Under the pieces are notes generated by a model. That model was not told the origin of the DNA. It did no database searches and saw only the letters and a list, made by a program, of their open reading frames with translations. Shown piece after piece: positions 54,007 to 60,789 of a stretch of DNA of 64,000 nucleotides. Made by a program: the position numbers and the translations under genes. This DNA comes from Candidatus Saccharibacteria bacterium oral taxon 955. Lineage in GTDB: Bacteria > Patescibacteriota > Saccharimonadia > Saccharimonadales > Saccharimonadaceae. The stretch covers positions 434,001-498,000 of the forward strand of contig CP047918.1 of NCBI GenBank assembly GCA_010202265.1, read 5' to 3'. How positions within the stretch are numbered: position 1 is the stretch's first letter; every line of letters begins with the position of its first letter.

Positions 54007-54537
54007 TTATCCTGTCGGAGCGATATGGTTTCGCCTGACCCACTCATACATGGCGACTCCTCCCGCGACACCAACATTTAGACTACGCGTACTACCAAAT
54101 TGCTCGATCGCTACTATCAGATCGGCTCTGTCTAACAGCTCTGGTCGTATACCTAGACTTTCTGCTCCAAATATCAGCACCACATCACTAGGTAACGACG
54201 CCTGTTGCAATGGAATCGAGCCTGGGACATTGTCAACCGCAACCACCGTCTTTTGCCCTATCTCCTCAAAAAATGCCTCAACAGTCGGGTGATACACTAC
54301 ATGCAGGTACTTATCCGTCATCATCGCTCCGCGCTTATTCCACTGCCTACGACCGATGATATGTATCGTCCTCACGCCAAATGCATTGGCACTTCGAACA
54401 ATCGTCCCCATATTGAAGTCTCGCTCTACGTTATCTATAGCAACCTCAAGCGACACCCCGTGCCTGTCGAGATCAGCGACAATCTCTTCCATGGGCTTAC
54501 CCTTGTATTTATCGACAACATTGCGTGTATCTTGCAT
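54007..54537 (-). CDS. SPOUT (TrmH/SpoU family) RNA methyltransferase
   Basis: 176 aa, a single SPOUT domain without the N-terminal L30-like part of RlmB. Motif 1 NMGTIVRSANAFGVRTIHII, motif 2 LIFGAESLGIRPELL, motif 3 STRSLNVGVAGGVAMYEWVR, forming the deep trefoil knot for S-adenosylmethionine. Ribose 2'-O-methylation of tRNA or rRNA is expected; target not deducible. TATAAT lies ten bases before the ATG, with AAGG in between. Confidence 0.93.
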   Translation of the reverse strand: MQDTRNVVDKYKGKPMEEIVADLDRHGVSLEVAIDNVERDFNMGTIVRSANAFGVRTIHIIGRRQWNKRGAMMTDKYLHVVYHPTVEAFFEEIGQKTVVAVDNVPGSIPLQQASLPSDVVLIFGAESLGIRPELLDRADLIVAIEQFGSTRSLNVGVAGGVAMYEWVRRNHIAPTG

Positions 54538-54547
54538 ATACCTTGGA

Positions 54548-54553
54548 ATTATA
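54548..54553 (-). promoter_or_regulatory. -10 box of the methyltransferase gene
   Basis: TATAAT ten bases before the ATG on the minus strand; weak -35. Confidence 0.4.
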
Positions 54554-54669
54554 CAGCACCTTGATTAGATGCGACCAAAAGACCCCTGTTCTATCACCAC
54601 ACATATTTAATTTACTTGCTTTTCGTCCTTTTGGACTCATCAGCATAACTACACAGTTATGGAAGCAAC

Positions 54670-54757
54670 CATGACAAACAGATGGGATAGGAATAGTTTT
54701 TTTTCACAGCTACATAGAGCCACAACAACCGAACCCACACCTCATCTGCTCGTCATG
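54670..54757 (-). terminator. Long-range hairpin after the 237-aa ORFan
   Basis: CATGAC-aaa-CAGATG pairs with CATCTG-ctc-GTCATG around a 58-nt loop, twelve bases after the stop at 54769. Terminator or stability element; similar in plan to the one at 58654-58727. Confidence 0.45.
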
Positions 54758-54768
54758 TCTGCACTAGA

Positions 54769-55482
54769 CTAGATGTTAAAGCCTTTCATGGCATGGAGCA
54801 TATCTGTCTTACTGGCATACCCTCGTGCTAGTATTGCGGCGGTCCATTCGTGCGTAGCGATCCACGCCGTATCTTTGTGCAACTTCACAAGCTCCACAAA
54901 GACTACGGCCGCAAGATCTGGGTCTTCATCGTAGTATTTAATAGCCTCATCTGCCGACCAACGAAGGTGATCATCGCCGGTCTCAAATCCAGGAGACTCC
55001 GGCAGGTCTGCCAGATTCAAATCTGGCTCCACTTTTTCAGTTCTAAACTCCCGCACCATAAAAAGTGCGGCAGCACCTTCGTAACTTCGGCTTGAGACAC
55101 CCTCCCGCGTATCGTACAGGGCGCTCATTAGATTTGTCATGTGAATCATGCGTGCGTACGATGAGCTCACCTCATTCGATTTACGCAGCTTTTCCACGAT
55201 GTGTCGCGCGACACCAACGCCGCCATTTCGACAGTCGTACAGCCTCGGATCGAAGCTGTCTCCCGTCAGGTCAACCTTGATCGGCCTGCCGTACACATAA
55301 TCGAATTTAAGGCTTCCTTTCCTTTGGTCGATATAATTTTGGGCGCTAGCTGTGTCCATTACCGCCGGACCAGTTATAGCCTCTACAAACCCTACGCCCA
55401 CGGGTGCAGATGCATTATACAAAGCAGCAAGCACGCTCGCCTTCGAAAGCTCGCCAATCGACACCATGGCAGCAGTACTCAT
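54769..55482 (-). CDS. ORFan (237 aa) with phage-type domain resemblance
   Basis: Not firmly recognised. Residues 10-35 (GELSKASVLAALYNASAPVG) and 58-92 (LKFDYVYGRPIKVDLTGD, DPRLYDCRNGGVGVARHI) recall, from memory, a small protein family seen in phage and plasmid genomes; treat as low confidence. Soluble, acidic, no signal peptide. GGGGAG precedes the ATG. Its leader carries an 80-nt structured element that also precedes the 130-aa ORFan at 59124. Confidence 0.65.
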   Translation of the reverse strand: MSTAAMVSIGELSKASVLAALYNASAPVGVGFVEAITGPAVMDTASAQNYIDQRKGSLKFDYVYGRPIKVDLTGDSFDPRLYDCRNGGVGVARHIVEKLRKSNEVSSSYARMIHMTNLMSALYDTREGVSSRSYEGAAALFMVREFRTEKVEPDLNLADLPESPGFETGDDHLRWSADEAIKYYDEDPDLAAVVFVELVKLHKDTAWIATHEWTAAILARGYASKTDMLHAMKGFNI

Positions 55483-55545
55483 TTTTTAACTTTCTCCCCG
55501 TCTTTGGCGGTATTGCCATCACCAAGGGACGTGCGTATTCCTATA

Positions 55546-55625
55546 ACACACAAGACGAGGTTTTATTTCTCTAATGTAACTACAGAAGTAAAATCTCGCC
55601 TCGTGTCATCCGTTTGTCAATCAAC
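55546..55625 (-). ncRNA. Conserved structured leader element, copy A
   Basis: 80-nt block alignable without gaps to 59190-59269. On the RNA strand it forms a 47-nt hairpin (55554-55600): GGCGAG/CTCGTC, one A.C mismatch, then TTTTA/TAAAA. Base pairs differ from copy B in compensating ways. Both ends (TTGATTGACAA and CTTGTGT side) are sequence-conserved. It lies 63 nt upstream of the 237-aa ORFan. Confidence 0.6.
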
Positions 55626-55711
55626 ACTCTCGGAGAAGCCTCACGAAAGATGTCTTTTACTGTAAAATATTCTTGCCATAAAGTCAACCACACACTCATT
55701 GTCTATCTAAC

Positions 55712-55743
55712 AAATAACCACCCTATGGTGAGGATGGTTATTT
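55712..55743 (-). terminator. tRNA-Leu(CAG) terminator
   Basis: AAATAACCA-c-CC / GG-a-TGGTTATTT hairpin twelve bases after the tRNA. Confidence 0.65.
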
Positions 55744-55755
55744 CAAAGCCTAATC

Positions 55756-55842
55756 TGGTGCGGATGAGAGGACTTGAACCTCCACGCCATTGCTGGCACT
55801 AGCACCTGAAGCTAGCGCGTCTACCAATTCCGCCACATCCGC
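55756..55842 (-). tRNA. tRNA-Leu (anticodon CAG)
   Basis: 87 nt with encoded CCA. Acceptor GCGGATG/CATCCGC, anticodon stem CTAGC/GCTAG with loop TTCAGGT, long variable arm GCCA-gcaa-TGGC (class II), T-loop GTTCAAG. Decodes CUG. A TATAAT at 55879-55884 is its likely -10. Confidence 0.97.
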
Positions 55843-55918
55843 ATAAATTGCATCAAAAATATCACGCAATCATCAGTAATTATATCAGGTTAATCAGCCT
55901 TGCGCTATACAAAAACCT

Positions 55919-57544
55919 CTAGAGACCGAATCGCGCCAGTTGTCCACCCTCGTGGTCTTTACGCAACATACTAGCTAGTGTCCTGACATTCGCCGGTTGC
56001 TTCACCCCAGGATTTAGCGTACCCAAGGGGTCAAAAACCGCCCGTACCGCCTGATGCATCTCAACCACTCGTTCATCGAGCTGAGTATAAATTGCGTGAG
56101 TCTTGAGACGACCCTCGCCACCTTCGGCGACCATTGTTCCACCGTGCACATAAACTAGTTTGGTCAGGTCGTCAAGCAGTTTAAACACTTTTTGTTTGTC
56201 AGCAACCCTATGAAGCGAAAGTGTCGGGTGGATGGAGAATATATTCGTAGTCATGTGCCCAGAGAGCGGAAGTTTGATATGCTCACTACGCTCAAAATCA
56301 GCAAGCGACTTCATAAACTCATCTAGTCGGGCCATCGATACCGAAAACCCTGAAAACAAGGCCGGCCCAGCGGTATCTATGTGGTCTGGAAGCGATGTGT
56401 AGTGTGCTACATCAAGCGCCGCAATCAGCTCATCTGTCGACTCGTCGTCAGCAACAGTCAACTTAATTTCTTGATTATTTGCATACAGCTTCTTGAGTTT
56501 TTTTAGCGCTTTTTCTCGATGTCGGCTATTGAAATCATCAAATCCAATAATCACAACGCTTGCTGGCTTAAACGAGTCCGACGCTTCTTTATAAAAACCA
56601 TAGGTTCGCCCGGCTGCAGAAGCCGTTTCAAACAATGTCGCATCAAAATACTCGAGAAAAGCTGGATTTAAGCGCACTAAATCATCAATCGCATCACGTG
56701 CCGCATTAGCATTCGCAAAAACAAGTCCCGCCACCGCAATATGAGAACTACGAAAATCCGCCCGCATAATCATCTCGCTTATGACACCTAGTGTGCCCTG
56801 CGAACCAACAAACAGCGGTGTCAAATCGAAACTACCATCTCTTTGCTTGACATCAGCAACGGCACTATAGCCTACAGCGTCATTCTCGCGTAACTGATCG
56901 AGCACATCGGCATACTCCTCTATAACACCATCCACCCCACGATAAATATCACCCTCAAAGCCCTGAAGACCTTTGCGACGATTTAGCTCTTTTTTGCTGA
57001 TTCGCCCCGTCTGAATCACATCACCATTGGCGAGTACCACCTCGAGCTGATCAATCGCCTGGGCAATCGGGCCATATTTACCGGCGTACATACCAGATAC
57101 GGCACTAGCGATTGCTCCGCCTACCGTACCGTATGGATACGAGCCTACCAGCGACATAACAGCCGTACCGTGTAGTGCCAGGGCACTATTTAATGCGCTC
57201 ACCGTTGCCCCAGGTTGCAGACGAACCAACTTTTGTCTAGCATCATACTCAAATATCCTGTTCATATGGGCCGGCATTACCATGACCACACCCTTACCAA
57301 TTGCCGCACCCGTACTGTCCGTACCCGCACCACGAACCGTCACCGGCAGAGTGTGACCTTTTTCGGCAAGCTGCCAAGCGAACCGTGTTACCTTACGGAT
57401 ATCATTGGTTGTTCGGGGATAAATCACCAGCTCTGGCTTAACCGTTAGCACACCCGTATCGCTTGCGAGTGCCGAGCGAACATCGCCCCTCGTGCTGACC
57501 TCGCCAGTAATATGCCCTCTCAAGTAAGCCGCAACTTTACTCAT
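55919..57544 (-). CDS. FAD-linked oxidase (GlcD/D-lactate dehydrogenase type)
   Basis: 541 aa from the ATG at 57544 (GAGGGG just upstream); a frame to 57583 is rejected. PCMH-type FAD domain: PRTTNDIRKVTRF, TVRGAGTDSTGAAIGKGVVM, GSYPYGTVGGAIASAVSGMY, then FVGSQGTLGVISEMIMRAD, and the C-terminal cap ending in FDPLGTLNPGVK. Oxidises a 2-hydroxy acid such as lactate or glycolate; exact substrate unknown. No Fe-S domain. It lies between two tRNA-Leu genes in opposite orientation. Confidence 0.9.
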   Translation of the reverse strand: MSKVAAYLRGHITGEVSTRGDVRSALASDTGVLTVKPELVIYPRTTNDIRKVTRFAWQLAEKGHTLPVTVRGAGTDSTGAAIGKGVVMVMPAHMNRIFEYDARQKLVRLQPGATVSALNSALALHGTAVMSLVGSYPYGTVGGAIASAVSGMYAGKYGPIAQAIDQLEVVLANGDVIQTGRISKKELNRRKGLQGFEGDIYRGVDGVIEEYADVLDQLRENDAVGYSAVADVKQRDGSFDLTPLFVGSQGTLGVISEMIMRADFRSSHIAVAGLVFANANAARDAIDDLVRLNPAFLEYFDATLFETASAAGRTYGFYKEASDSFKPASVVIIGFDDFNSRHREKALKKLKKLYANNQEIKLTVADDESTDELIAALDVAHYTSLPDHIDTAGPALFSGFSVSMARLDEFMKSLADFERSEHIKLPLSGHMTTNIFSIHPTLSLHRVADKQKVFKLLDDLTKLVYVHGGTMVAEGGEGRLKTHAIYTQLDERVVEMHQAVRAVFDPLGTLNPGVKQPANVRTLASMLRKDHEGGQLARFGL

Positions 57545-57595
57545 AATCCCCTCTTTGTTAGCATTTGCTCTATATTTTAGCATAAGCGTGCGGTA

Positions 57596-57624
57596 TTTTC
57601 ATCCGCCTGGCATTCTGCTATAAT
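57596..57624 (+). promoter_or_regulatory. tRNA-Leu(UAG) promoter
   Basis: TTTTCA - 17 bp - TATAAT with TGC before the -10; tRNA begins 18 bases after the -10. Confidence 0.65.
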
Positions 57625-57641
57625 GAGCCAGTATCGATTTT

Positions 57642-57726
57642 GCGGATGTGGTGAAATTGGTATACACGTATGCCTTAGGAGCATATGCCTTCGGGCGTGG
57701 AGGTTCAAGTCCTCTCATCCGCACCA
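57642..57726 (+). tRNA. tRNA-Leu (anticodon UAG)
   Basis: 85 nt with encoded CCA. Acceptor GCGGATG/CATCCGC, anticodon stem TATGC/GCATA with loop CTTAGGA, variable arm GCC-ttcg-GGC. The acceptor, T-arm and 3' end are identical to the CAG tRNA at 55756-55842. Confidence 0.97.
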
Positions 57727-57734
57727 AAATAATT

Positions 57735-57759
57735 AGCTGAGCGCTCGCTCGGCTTTTTG
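57735..57759 (+). terminator. tRNA-Leu(UAG) terminator
   Basis: AGCTGAGCG-ct-CGCTCGGCT (one wobble) followed by TTTTTG. Confidence 0.8.
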
Positions 57760-57837
57760 TTTATTTTGATATATAGGCTAGCGTATTTTTGACAGAGGCG
57801 AGTGGTAGTTTTTGGAGCGTAAATTCACAAGATAGCG

Positions 57838-57843
57838 TAATAT
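57838..57843 (+). promoter_or_regulatory. -10 box of the VTT gene, leaderless
   Basis: TAATAT six bases before the ATG at 57850; no Shine-Dalgarno and no good -35. Confidence 0.45.
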
Positions 57844-57849
57844 AGAGTT

Positions 57850-58557
57850 ATGAAAGAGTTAGCGAAAAAGCATTGGCGAAAAATTACTGCTGGACTCATC
57901 GCTTTAGCAATCATAGTTGCTATCGTCGCAATCTACTGGCAACCAATCACAGCGTTCTTTGGTGATCATGCTCGTATCAAAGGTGCAGTTGAGCGCGCTG
58001 GCATTTGGGGTCCACTGGTATTTATCGCTATCCAATTTTTGCAAATTGTATTCGCACCAATTCCTGGACAAGTAGCGGGTGTTATCGCTGGTAGTCTATT
58101 TGGCCCATGGCTAGGCACTCTCTACTCGCTAGTGGGCTCGGTGCTAGGGTGTTTTCTTGTCTTTACGCTCTCTCGAAAACTCGGTCGTCCATTTGTCGAA
58201 CGGTTTGTCGATAAAAAACACCTCAAAAAGTTTGATCGCCTGACCAAAAATGCCGGTCCGATGGTGTTTTTCCTCATATTCTTGCTACCAGGCTTTCCTG
58301 ACGATATCATCTGCTACCTCGCCGGACTAAGCGCAATCCCGATTCGCACGCTAGTGATCATCACCATTCTAGGTCGTGCACCAGGCTATATTTTGTCAGG
58401 TTTTTTGGGTGCTGGGATTGGTGAGGCCAACACCTCACTAATAGTTTCGGTAGTCGTTCTGCTAGTCATAGGAGCGGCGATCGCCTACTGGCAACGTGAC
58501 ACCATCAAACAGTGGGCACGACAGTTTACTCGTGAAGATGAGTCAGACGATACTTAA
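57850..58557 (+). CDS. VTT-domain (TVP38/TMEM64/DedA-like) membrane protein
   Basis: 235 aa, about six hydrophobic segments. VTT signatures PIPGQVAGVIAGSLFGPWLG (residues ~77-96) and the second half FLLPGFPDDIICYLAGLSAI with Gly-Arg-Ala-Pro-Gly after it, the re-entrant loop pair typical of these scramblase-like proteins. The family handles undecaprenyl phosphate or phospholipid flipping in other bacteria; here inference. Acidic tail DEDESDDT-like at the C-terminus. Own leaderless-type promoter. Confidence 0.92.
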   Translation: MKELAKKHWRKITAGLIALAIIVAIVAIYWQPITAFFGDHARIKGAVERAGIWGPLVFIAIQFLQIVFAPIPGQVAGVIAGSLFGPWLGTLYSLVGSVLGCFLVFTLSRKLGRPFVERFVDKKHLKKFDRLTKNAGPMVFFLIFLLPGFPDDIICYLAGLSAIPIRTLVIITILGRAPGYILSGFLGAGIGEANTSLIVSVVVLLVIGAAIAYWQRDTIKQWARQFTREDESDDT

Positions 58558-58653
58558 CCTACTCAGAAATGAAAAAATCCCAAAAACGGGATAAATTTAT
58601 CTAATTACTATAAGTACCTCTAGTTTTTCGGTAGTATTACTTTGGTTAATAAA

Positions 58654-58727
58654 ATGAATATGACAAGCAGGCTTTTAGGAAAAAGACACGCAAGCTCGCA
58701 TGTCATGCGCCCACCTGTCATATTCAT
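58654..58727 (-). terminator. Long-range hairpin after the 130-aa ORFan
   Basis: Perfect 12-bp stem ATGAATATGACA / TGTCATATTCAT around a 50-nt loop that itself holds CGCATG-t-CATGCG (58697-58709); five bases after the stop at 58732. Confidence 0.5.
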
Positions 58728-58731
58728 AAAA

Positions 58732-59124
58732 TTACGTAATCGGATATTCATAATCCGCTTTTAGGGGCGGAGTTTTTAGTGCCCAGTACGATCCGGGTGT
58801 TCCGTACACCCGTTTGCGCCAGAACTCTTGATCACCAGGCTCGGGAGCGTACTTGCCCGATACTAGGGTCAATTTACCTGTATCCCGATCTGGCAATTCT
58901 GTCGTGACGTGATAACGGAATCTTTCAAGACTCTGACCACACGCCAAAAACAACTCCCATACCTCCAGACCAGACCATCCTTTCGCATCAAGAATGCGAA
59001 TCTCATCCAGGGCATCTAGGCTGGATAGAGACCACTTGGTAAGCAAATCAAGAGTTTTAATCCAACCTTGGCCGACCTGAACAAAAAGCTCCGCTAAAGA
59101 AAGTGGCGAATCGTTGTACGACAT
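58732..59124 (-). CDS. ORFan (130 aa)
   Basis: Not recognised. Start at 59124 (MSYNDSPLSLAELF), because AGGAGAAGG lies just upstream and inside a longer frame to 59142. Helical, Leu/Trp-rich N-terminal two-thirds (LDLLTKWSLSSLDALDEIRI), then a Lys/Pro/Tyr-rich C-terminus with SGKYAPEPGDQEFWRKR. No signal peptide or membrane helix. Preceded by the second copy of the structured leader and followed by a long-range hairpin, the same layout as the 237-aa ORFan. Confidence 0.6.
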   Translation of the reverse strand: MSYNDSPLSLAELFVQVGQGWIKTLDLLTKWSLSSLDALDEIRILDAKGWSGLEVWELFLACGQSLERFRYHVTTELPDRDTGKLTLVSGKYAPEPGDQEFWRKRVYGTPGSYWALKTPPLKADYEYPIT

Positions 59125-59189
59125 GTATTTCCTTCTCCTCATCTAGGCCAAGTGCCTGTATTACTACTGGTCAGTCGCCCTGATGGCGG

Positions 59190-59269
59190 AGACACAAGAT
59201 GAGGCCTTGCCTCTCGCTACCTCCGCAAAAAGCAAAGTCTCATCTCGTAATGCCCGCTTGTCAATCAAC
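59190..59269 (-). ncRNA. Conserved structured leader element, copy B
   Basis: 80 nt, ungapped match (about 64 percent identity by eye) to 55546-55625. 47-nt hairpin 59198-59244: GATGAG/CTCATC, A.C mismatch, CTTTGC/GCAAGG (one wobble). It begins 65 nt upstream of the 130-aa ORFan start. Confidence 0.6.
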
Positions 59270-59358
59270 CCCTCTTCAAATAGTATTCAAAAAGGTCATC
59301 TTATTGTATCATCTTCTTAAGTATATGTCAATCTAGACTTTCTATATAAACAAAAAAT

Positions 59359-59374
59359 CTCAGGCATCCCTGAG
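59359..59374 (-). terminator. rsmD terminator
   Basis: CTCAGG-catc-CCTGAG, followed on the minus strand by ATTTTTTG. Confidence 0.75.
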
Positions 59375-59414
59375 CAATAAAACCATGCGTTACAGATTTT
59401 AGACCGACACTTGC

Positions 59415-59966
59415 TTACTCTCGGCGGAAAGAAGTGAGGGTAGCATTTCCATAACTACGATTGTCCACCACAACAATGCTGTTTTCTAGATTTGGTCCCT
59501 CACCTCTTCCTGTGTGAGATAATACCATAAGCCCCTTTGGTTTGAGAAGCCCAAAAAGCCTACTGACTGTGGATAACTGCAGATCGTGGTATGGCGGATC
59601 GGCCAAAATTATGTCATACATTTCAGGTTCTGCTGTTTCCAGCCAATTATTTACAGTAGTACGAATAATTTCTGATTCATTTTCAGTACCTAGCGATAAC
59701 ACATTTTTCTGTAAAATTTTTTGCGCAATTTTGTCGCGTTCAACGAAGGTAACAAATGATGCGCCACGGCTCAACGCCTCGAGTCCAACAGAGCCGGTAC
59801 CAGCAAATGCATCAAGTACGCGAGCACCCCTAATCTCTTCACCGATACGATTAAACATCGCGTTACGGATTCGCTCACCCATCGGCTTGGTGCGAGAATT
59901 AGAAAAATCTGGCGCATCAATCTTGCGTCCACCGTATTTTCCAGCTATGACCCGAATCTGGGTCAC
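59415..59966 (-). CDS. rsmD: 16S rRNA (guanine966-N2)-methyltransferase
   Basis: 183 aa. Class I SAM methyltransferase: IRVIAGKYGGRKIDAPDF start, VLDAFAGTGSVGLEALSRGA (SAM motif I), catalytic ADPPYHD. Family length. It overlaps the upstream phospholipase-C-like gene by four bases (ATGA), so the two are co-translated. Confidence 0.95.
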   Translation of the reverse strand: MTQIRVIAGKYGGRKIDAPDFSNSRTKPMGERIRNAMFNRIGEEIRGARVLDAFAGTGSVGLEALSRGASFVTFVERDKIAQKILQKNVLSLGTENESEIIRTTVNNWLETAEPEMYDIILADPPYHDLQLSTVSRLFGLLKPKGLMVLSHTGRGEGPNLENSIVVVDNRSYGNATLTSFRRE

Positions 59967-60769
59967 AATCCAGCCTCACGATACGCCGTATACCATGCGT
60001 ATGAAACGACATCACAGATGCGTGGAATCAGCACCTGACGAGTCTGTCTGGCGAGCTTTGCCGACCAGCCATATTTCCAAAACGTTTCGTACATATTTAA
60101 TGCAAAGATTTCGTGCATCGCATCGAGAAAAACCTGCTCTAAGCCCTTTTCGTCGGCTTGCTTCAGCCACTTGAGGCTTGGTTCTGAATTCGGGAATCTC
60201 GTCGTTTTAATACTAGTCGCAACCCCAAGCTCAAACAATCCATGTGTCAAGAAAACGCCTTTTGCACCCCAATACTCCCAGTTCTTGCTGATTGTATCAC
60301 GTCGGTTTACGCCTATAATGACATTTTTCTCACGAATCGACAAACGCTCTTCTTTTGGCTTACCCCAAAGTTCCTCAATCTTGTCGCCAAGCGGATAGTG
60401 ATGTGCTGGCGTCAAGCCGTCTGTGATTGCATGAGCCAACCAAGCCGCCTCAAAGGCCGCCCTCTGTTGGTTTCGCGCCCGCAACGCCTCGACAAGGTTG
60501 TAATGATGGTCCCAAATCATCGTAATCAGCTCGCGGTCGTCTGGGTTAGTGGGATCAATATAGTGCCACGGCTCGTCAACACTCGGGCTCTTTCGCTTGA
60601 TGCCATCTGGGCCGTTATTTCCCTCAAAGTGGAGAATTTCCTCGATGCCAGGAAAGCCTGGACCGACACCGGGAAATGTCTTGAGATTACGTCGTGCGAT
60701 CCGATCAATTTTTTGGTGAACACCGATAAAATCACCGGACCTTCGGTTCATCGTCGTGCCTGCATACAT
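59963..60769 (-). CDS. Zinc-dependent phospholipase C / P1-nuclease-like protein
   Basis: 268 aa. DEPWHYID (65-72), HAITD (113-117) and PAHHYPL (121-127) reproduce the His/Asp zinc-ligand pattern of the phospholipase C/P1 nuclease fold; His47 and the WDHHYN segment (86-91) may complete it. No signal peptide is visible, unusual because relatives are mostly secreted. Substrate uncertain (phospholipid or nucleic acid). Leaderless-type start: extended -10 TGGTATAAT six bases before the ATG. Coupled to rsmD. Confidence 0.7.
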   Translation of the reverse strand: MYAGTTMNRRSGDFIGVHQKIDRIARRNLKTFPGVGPGFPGIEEILHFEGNNGPDGIKRKSPSVDEPWHYIDPTNPDDRELITMIWDHHYNLVEALRARNQQRAAFEAAWLAHAITDGLTPAHHYPLGDKIEELWGKPKEERLSIREKNVIIGVNRRDTISKNWEYWGAKGVFLTHGLFELGVATSIKTTRFPNSEPSLKWLKQADEKGLEQVFLDAMHEIFALNMYETFWKYGWSAKLARQTRQVLIPRICDVVSYAWYTAYREAGL

Positions 60770-60775
60770 GCGACC

Positions 60776-60781
60776 ATTATA
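60776..60781 (-). promoter_or_regulatory. -10 box of the phospholipase-C-like gene, leaderless
   Basis: TATAAT with TGG upstream (extended -10), ending six bases before the ATG. Confidence 0.55.
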
Positions 60782-60789
60782 CCATTTAG

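Noticed and set aside
54671..54772. 33-codon plus-strand ORF (starts MTNRWDRNSFFSQL) with GGAAGC upstream
   Set aside because: It lies inside the long-range hairpin after the 237-aa ORFan, overlaps that gene's end, has no convincing promoter, and no family is recognisable.
55546..55625. Integron attC site
   Set aside because: The ends do not match the GTTRRRY / RYYYAAC core sites.
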